A DNA stretch of 64,000 nucleotides from positions 124,942 to 188,941 of the forward strand of contig VZSE01002018.1 of the NCBI GenBank assembly GCA_013398275.1, in the 5' to 3' direction. The DNA is from Promerops cafer (Eukaryota > Chordata > Aves > Passeriformes > Nectariniidae). Both the position numbers and the translations under genes were made by a program. The notes under the pieces are model-generated. The model saw nothing but the letters and a program-made list of their open reading frames with translations. It searched no databases and was not told where the DNA came from. Positions 48,501 through 57,253 of this stretch are shown here, piece after piece (within the stretch, counting starts at the first letter, position 1; the number at the start of each line of letters is the position of its first letter).

Positions 48501-51500
48501 TTGACTTTCTGGATAGCCCTTGGTACTCTTCAGGTGGAACAATGTTCATGGCTGGCAGGGACTGAACAAGCTGCACCATTAGAAATCATCACTTAAATAG
48601 GTGTCTCTTTTCCTGTAACCTTCCCTTTCCTTTCGCTGCCACCAGTTACACGGGAAAAGAAAGAATTCATGTTGCTGAAGTGGAGAGGTGTCTTTGGAGA
48701 ACCTTTCATGAGAGCAGGAAGTCCCACAGCAAGAGGTCAAAGGAACTGTACATTAAATGTCACATATAGGAAGACACACTTGCCTCCAAGGGGAGCCTTG
48801 AAGCCACATCCGACTCCAACTGCGCAAGCCGGCACCAGGAGGTCGAGCTGCCTATGCACATTCTGGAACAGGGAGTGCAGCCAGAGATGGGCATGCTGGG
48901 GTTAGAGGGAGCAAAGCCACGGGGTTAGGACCCAGAACAATGAAAATAAGCAACAGCCAGTAGCACAGTCAGCCCTTGCTATTACAAATAGCAGGCTCTA
49001 CACACTTTAGTGCAGTCTTTAGTACTGTCAGCTGGTCTCCAGCAGTGACATCCTTGTGCACAGACAGGATCTACTTAAGTTAAACAGCACCTCCAGTTGT
49101 ATTACACAGTCACCTTCTGCTAGAGCCTGCACATGAAGGAGTTCCTACGTTTATCTATATGTGCAGTTAATAGATTTTTTTTATACAACCAGTCAATATG
49201 GTGATCAGCCTGCAGAGGCTGTTCTGCGATAGCAAAAGCAGAGAGACAGTGTCAGTGTCTATAATTAGCAATGCTGTATAAATTTGGCTTAAAGACAAAT
49301 TGATCTTTGTCTGCAGCTACTTTTTTATACAGTCAATGATCACAGTGCAAAAGCATCAATCACAAGATTGAAAACTTGTCAAACACATACTCCTGACCAG
49401 TCTCTGTGTAATTTCTGGGTAGCACTGCTGGTCCTGCACGGTTATTTGGACTGTATGTCTAGCCTTGCACTACTTTTGTTCAGCTTGTATTTTGCTGCTC
49501 TACAGCAGTACAGTAGATATCAATCTATGTGTTTCCTCTGCATTCCATGGCCTACCCATACTATCCTGGGTGTCTCAGGAGCTCAGCCTGTGGAAGAACT
49601 GTGTGCAGAGACATGTGCCTTACCTCATACACCCCACAGAAGATTGACATGAACTTGCTGAGTACCACAGCACAGATACTGGCAATATGCACAAAAGGAC
49701 CCTGCAAGAGAAGAGGAGGAGAAAAATCAGAGAGGGTTGCCCTCTGGTTACTGACAACCATTTAGCTACTGCAGGCCACATAACTTCTCTTTGGCCATCT
49801 CAGCCAGTAATAGAACCATAAAGGTTGGAAAAGACCTCTGAGGTCATTGAATCAAATCTTTAATGCAACATCACTGTGTTCACCACTAAACCGCGTCCCC
49901 AAGTGCCACTGCCACACACCTTTTGAACTCTTCCAGGGACATTGATTCCACCACTTGCCTGTTTCAATGCCTGACCACCATCTCATTGAAGAAATTTTTC
50001 CTAATTTTCAATCTAAACCTTGCCTGGTGCAACTGGAAGCCATTTCCTCTTGTCCTGTCACTGGTTATCTGGGAGAATTGACTGATTCCCACCTGGCTAC
50101 AACCTCCTGTCAGGAAGTTATAGAGAGTGAGAAGGTCTCCCCTGAGCCTCCTTTTCTCCAGATTAAGCATTCCCATTTCCCTCAGCCACTCCTCATAAGA
50201 TCTGTGCTCTAGACCCTCCAATCTTCCTCAGCTCTCCTATCTCCATTTAATTTTTTTCCCTCTCAAAGACTACCTGACTTGAGTTCTTTGATGTTTCCTA
50301 TATCATGTCTTTGAAAGTGGAAGGAAAATGGCCAGTGAAAGATAGGTGTTGCTGGAAAGAGCAGAGCTTTGAGAAGAATAATGGTGGTGAAAGTAAGAAA
50401 ATATTTATAGATTCTTCTTCCACAGACAAGTCTCACTTTCCAGACCCTGGTCACTACTGCACATGGAATCAGCAATATTTACCTCTTTCCCCACAGGCAT
50501 GCCACTTCCAAGCCCAGCTGTGAGGGCCACAACTTTGGCCACAAAAGCTTTGAGAGTGAGATACTCCTTGAGGACCACTCCCCTCATAATTGTCTTGAGC
50601 TCTGGGATCCCAGACCCTGAAAACAACAGCAGAGCTGGGGATGAACAAAACCCACAGGCAAATGGAACAAGAAAAACAAGACAGACAGAAACAGATCTTG
50701 CCATGCCTTCTGCCCTCACCAACAGCCTGTGGAGAGACGAAGTGGCAGAAACTGGCCGCAAACAGGATAAGGCCGAGTGGGAACGCCACCCACACCGCGT
50801 ACTGCAGAGGGACATTCGGGTGCAGAGCTCTGTATGTCCACTTGTAGGCTGTAGACACACAAACAGAGAACTTGTCAGGGACCACAGCTGCTCCAAGCAG
50901 GCTGGTAGACATCAGAGAATCACACACTTGCTAAACGTGCCCATGCTAAATCTCCTTCAGAACTGGTACCCTCATGCTCCTTTCCTAAGACAAGCCTTAT
51001 TTTGAGTACGGGTTCCCCAATAAAGCAGGCATTCTGTAGGAATGGATAGAAGACACTATTAATATCTGTGCACAAGTGTGGCATAAAAAGAGGTGTGTTA
51101 CATGCAGCTGTGAGGACAAATCACTGTGCAGTGTCTTCATTTGGCAGTCTGAGGGTCTTGTGTGGGTTCTGAAGGACAACAAAATGGTCCACCAATCATT
51201 CCTTCATAATAAACTAGTTTAAAAGCTCTGATTGTGATTTCCCTTCTAGAGCAGCAGAATGGAAGCTGTGCCAGCAGCTATTAAAACTGCAGTGGTACCA
51301 TTGTTCAGCTAGGTACAACAACATGGGCTGCTGGGAATCCAAACTGAACTGCAGCTCCTCTGCAACTGCATCTTCCCTGGCTGAGCTGGCTCCCCACACA
51401 CCTCAGTAGAGGCTGAGACTTGGCAGGGGAAAAGGGAAAAGAACCCCAAAGGACTCAGCTGCAGGGAGTATAAAGGACAGGATCCCTCAGAGTAGATTAT

Positions 51501-54500
51501 ACCAGTCACCTGGTAGATGGGGAAGCTCTGGAGGGAGGAACACTGGGCTGAAGGAATGTTGGGAGCTTTGAGGAATTCCAGCAGCCAAGAGGAAAAAGTT
51601 GGTGAATGTGTGTGCCAGTCAGGATTGGGACACTGAGGGTAAGGACAAAGGTACAGTGCAGTTAACAAGATGTGGCAGTGGGGTGTGTGTGCGTGCACAC
51701 TGAGATGGGGACTGAAAGATCTTGTAATTTTTGTAGCTGGCAAAGGGAGACAGACCACAGGAAAAATGTAGGGAAGGGATGTAAGACCAGGAATAGGAGA
51801 TCTTTGTGAAAAGGGCAAAAGGAGAGGGAATTATATGCCCAGATGGCAGAAAAATTCAGGGCACTATGTAAGTAAAAATTAGAAAGAACAAAAACAAGGT
51901 AAGAAGCAGAAACAGGGTCAGGAAGGCATCTGAGAGCCCCTTCCCCCCATTGCCCATGTTCTTAATATTCTTGGGGAGAAAGGGAAGCAGTATAACAGGA
52001 AAGGCCACAGTAATGCTTCCCTGTGCTCCTGCATATTCAAGGGAGCGGAAAGAAAAGGGATTCAAAATAATTGTTTGTCTTTGACTCATGATACACATAT
52101 ACCTTGTTTCTGCCCACTTACTTCCAAATTTTCCCCTGCCATCTCTTTAAAGAACCTCTCCCTAGCTAACCTTTACTACGTTGCCAGAACTTCAAACTTC
52201 CCAAGCAGTGAGGGTTGAAGATGGGACAATGATGTTAAAGGAGGAGCAACACTGGTCCCTGGGCTTTGTAAAACGTTCGTTATCATTTACTTACTGCTTT
52301 TACAACACCTGAATGGGACCCACCCTGTACGGTCTTTGCACTGGCATAATCCACTCCCCAGCTCACCAACGCCATGACCAGACCCAAGAGAACCAAGAAA
52401 ATCCAGTCCTCTCCAAGCTTCTTGGTAACATATTTCTGGATGCGTTTAGCACAGTCTGTGGGGGGAAGAGCACACCAGAAAAACTGAGTGAACACAGGTG
52501 AAGCTGTGTCTGTCTTTCCTGTGCTGAAAACTGACTAAAACGAGGATTTATTTGGAGGCATCATGGGCTTCATGTTGAAGGACTGATACCCGTCCCTCTC
52601 TCACACAGTTCTGTAACATCTTACGTAGTTTAAAAAACATTTTAAAAAGGGGGGGTTGGGGGTGTGCAGGACACACAGGGTGGAATTTAACATCTTGTAC
52701 GCTAGCAGCAAAAGTCTGATACAAGGAGGTCCTTTTCCTCCCATTACAAAGCTCTGCTGTGGAAAAAAATTTATTTACTTGGGATTGTTTTTTTATTCCA
52801 AGCATATATTTTCTCTTTCTAGGATGAAAGCTCATATAAAAAAGGTTTTTCAACCCAATGAGATTCAATTCATTTTCCTTCCCTCTCTGCTTCTCCCCAG
52901 TTAAAACTGCTTAAATCCCATCTCTCTTGCTGGCCGACCCAATATCTGGTAATAGGGTAATGAAACATGAATTGTCCCTACCTTGACATTTGGAATAATG
53001 CTCTTCTTTGATCTGTACTTGACTGTCACGTTTCAGGGGTCTTCCATTGTTCCTTTGGGCCTGTTTCTTCAGTAGTTTTGCTGCTTCCTTGTCTGAAATG
53101 TTATCTGTTATCCGGTCTGTGTATCGGCCATAAAGCTAGAGGAGCAGAAAACAAGAGGGATCACAAGGAAAAGGTAAGGCAAATGCTCCTTCACAAACAG
53201 CATTAAGGATGACAAGGCACATCTACCATCAGTCCGAGGTACAAAACCAAATGTACCAAGCAGGGACACTGAGACACAGAAACTCTCGGACAGATGCAGC
53301 TAATTTATTTTTTCTTTTTTTCTTTCTAGTGTCCTCTTTCCAATCTCTCCAAAACCTTTTCACCTCCTTTTCGGGAGTACAAGATATGATCACAGAATAT
53401 TCATTATTTTCCTATGTCCTGGGGAAAAAAATGGCTGATTGAACATTAAGAGACAGCATTTGAGCATTAAGAGACAGCTTTCTGGAGGTATAAAAGAAGG
53501 TCAAAGTGGTTCACATGAGGCCACCATCCTCAGGGCTGTCTCATAGATTTCAGCAGCACTGTAAAACATCTCTGAAGGTTTTGAGAGGCATTACACTCTC
53601 AAACAGGCTGCAGGAATGTCCTGCATCTGTTCCTCCTGCTGCCAAGGAATGCTTAACAGGGCACACAGCCACTGATGGTGCTCGTGGAGGAAAAGAAGCA
53701 GCACCATCTCAAAAATATCACAGGCTGCTGCACGCCTCCAGCCATTATTTACCCAAATCAGCATTTTAAGTCCTCCTGTATCTCCAATTCCTCTGAAATT
53801 CCTAATTGCTTAATCTAGTTTTTTCTTCAGATACTAAAATTGAAATGCAGTTGGTTATATGCAGTTCACAATCAGCTACACGTGCTTACCAAGGACATTT
53901 CTTACATGGGTCCACAGTAAACTGGGAAATTGTGCTGTCTTGTCAACATCTTAAGGGAGTTTGAAGAACCCTGACTGTGCCTTGTGTTTGTTTACCAGAT
54001 TCCCTGAAGAGCAGCTATCCCACCTCACCCTTTCAGAGTATAGGTGGGGAAGGTGTGCACTTGAGAAGCAGAAAATAAGCATCTTCTCCTTGCATGTCCT
54101 TCAGTGAACCAGGTTTGCCTTTACTTCAGGTTACCACCTGATGCACTTCCCACCTGTGACAAGGTGGCCCTTTGCTCCCTCCCCAGCACAACATCTGCTT
54201 CTCTGAGATTTTCTGAGTGGCAGGAGGAGAATGAGCCATGTTTTGATCAGCAAAATCAGACATTTAAGCTGGAGAATGACAGGACATATGACAGAGATAA
54301 AGCACTACCACACACTTAGGAGACATTTCTATTTGACAGTTCCTGCCTCCCCCTTTCAAGGTAACAAAAGAGATGTTCCTGTTTCCTTGAGATGAGATAA
54401 AATAGAGACTCACAGAAAGATTTACACTGGAAGGCACCTCTGGAGGCTCCAGTCCAAGCCTCTGCCCACAGCCTGCAAACTCCAAAGCCAGGTAAGGCAG

Positions 54501-57171
54501 ATTAGGCTGCTCAAGACCTTATCCAGGCAACTCCTAAACATCTCCAGGAGCAGAAATTACCCAGCTTCTCTGAGCACCTGTTTCAGTGCTCTACCAATTA
54601 GTATTTCAACATAACAAATATGACTGAAGGTCCTAAGTATTTTACTTATTTGCACATATTCCTCAAGAGACACTTGAACCATGTGCCATAGCTCCCTTTG
54701 GAAATCCTAGTGGATTTTTTCTTTCTTCAAGGAACCCATATCTATGCTTTTTAAAATCATCCTGTTCTAAAGATGGCTCACCTGCTGCCTCTTAAACAGA
54801 TTGACCCTTTCTGAACAGCTGAAAGTATTCTTCCATTCATCACCGTATTGGAAGCTACACAAATTTAATGCAATTATTAACCACATAATTATCAACACAT
54901 TCTAAGTAAATAAAGCAGAGTCTTTGCAGGGAATAATGGCCACGCTCTGACCCCCTTAAAACAGACAGGAAAGTGAAACATCAGGGTGAAGAATTTCATC
55001 TACAGGGTAACCCACACATACAGAATGCAATCCTACCTAGCCAACTGCTCATTTTTTCTTTCACTGTCTTTTAGACAGAAATGTCAAATACTAGCAGATT
55101 TTAGACAAATGCATCTTCACATCACCTCAGCCAGTGTTTCATTGCTGTTAAATGGTCATGAGAGATGGGTTTATACAAATACAACTTAAACCCATGTCAA
55201 GTATGAAGTTCAAATTAGAATCTTCCATCTGCCAGATAGAACAGCGTGACAGTATAATAGTATGAATGTTGAAAGTCCTCATATGGTATCCTAGTTCACT
55301 GCTTCTGCCTGGCTGTAAAATGGTGCACTCGGGCTATGGGGAAAAAAGGAGTTAGTCCACAGACATAAAAAAGAAGTTGCTGTCCTGGCAAACCAGGTAG
55401 TCTCAACACATTTAAAGAATACTTCACACATGTGCTTTGCTTCTCCAGGATTCTGGAAGTATCTAAAATGGTAGGAGACACTGGGACAGAGAAAGAATCC
55501 AGAAATCAGGGGATGACCTTACAGCAAAATTGGGTTAGGCAAGAAATATCCACTCCACTAGAAAATGTAAAACTAAAAATATAACACAGTATGACTCTGA
55601 CTGTTCCTTCTTCTGTTGCTCCCTCTCTAACACAAGGAACACAGGGTTTCTGAGCACCAGAAAAAATGAAGACAATTTTATAAGTTCTCAATTACCACCT
55701 AAGGGTTGGGCCAGAAAAGGTACTATCATGCCTACTTGGCTAAATGCTGACAGAGACCACCAAAATGGTGCAAAAACAGCTGAAGGTATAAATACAACTC
55801 AGGAAAAATGGGAGGAATATACATCCCCCCCCCCCCCCCAAAAAAAAAAACCAAAAAAAAAAAAAAAAAAAAAAAAAAAGCCAAACCAACNAAACCCCAA
55901 CCAAACCATCCAGGGAGAAAGCACAACTAGGTAAAGTTTCTTTTCAGAGATGAAGAATTTATCTATATAAATGATCTTTTGCCATTCCAGAAATTGGGGA
56001 AATGTCACTGAGTAACAGAGGAAAAACTGCACTGAATCTCAGAGGAAAAACTACATCGCAATCTCAAGGCTTTTCTGGGAGCTATTTTCTGAGGGGTCAG
56101 CACCTGTATGAAACTGTCCTCCCCCTGCAGTCCAAGCTATTTCCCATGCCATTCAGACTGAACAATACATTCCCCACAGAATACTCCAGTCCTGAAATCC
56201 CTTTCCCCAGCTCTGCCAGTCCATCCTGTTCATGATCTGCTGCTCCCAGCCACTGAGGCAGCCTTAGCCTGTACTTCCTTTCCCTCTCACTCCTGCCTTG
56301 TAGCCATCTTGCTATTCCTAAAATTATCTTCCTTAGGTGTTTTTTTTTTCCTGATGCATCACCAAAGAGAAGCCATATCTGACCTCAAAGGTGAAACCTC
56401 CCCAAATGCACCATATACATAAATTTAAATGTCAGTAAAACATCTCAGTCAACTACTTAGACATAGAGCCAATGAGGCACATGTAAGGGACAGGGGACAG
56501 CAACAAAATAATAGTTGTTCATGAAGAAAAGGTGGCAAAGGGGAAACCTAACAGCAGTGCCACTACCTAAAGGGAGAGGGGGGTTGGAGGGAAACATCAG
56601 AGCAAGATATCTCAGAGGGGCACAGGGATGGACAAAAGGGAAAAAGCACAACTTGCAAGAAAGGAAAGCCCCTGCAAAGGAATACGTGTCCCCATCCAGC
56701 CCCACTTGAGGGTAGTTCAGCACAGGAGCAGGTGCCCAGTGGGGCTGGGGAATCTTCAGTCTTGCAGACGTTCAGAATGTGCCTGGACACGGAAAAGGCT
56801 CTGGACAATGTGACCTACCTTTGGAGTCAGCCCTGCTGAGAGTAGGGGCTTGGGCTGGAGAGCTCCAGAGGCCCTCCCACCTACCTCTCTCTGTGAGCCT
56901 GTTATTCTGTATTACTGCATTGCCTGATTTCTTGCTGCACATCCCTCCCACTACACCCATCTGTGTATTGCTGAGTGAGCTCCCTGCCAGGTACACCCTT
57001 GCTATAGTCACAAATAGCACAGCTTTTAAATACTTCACCAGTTTTAACTGCTTTCTCATGCAGAAATAAAACAATACAAAATCCTACAGTGTAGGACAAT
57101 GTATATTTTTAACAAGGTATATTACATCATCTGTTATATATCTAGTATCTGTTATATTAACTGTCAAAAAA

Positions 57172-57253
<82 letters not shown>

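Larger units (their letters stand above)
46144..48783 (-). other. CLCN1: Intron between CLCN1 exons 7a and 7
   Basis: This 2640-nt intron separates the two alternative exons. It carries two CR1 fragments (47105-47335 and 48285-48500), a T-run at 47835-47850, and a long purine run on the + strand next to exon 7. No other coding similarity was seen. Confidence 0.75.

Noticed and set aside
50463..51005. 180-codon plus-strand open frame
   Set aside because: It is the antisense shadow of CLCN1 exons 4 and 5.
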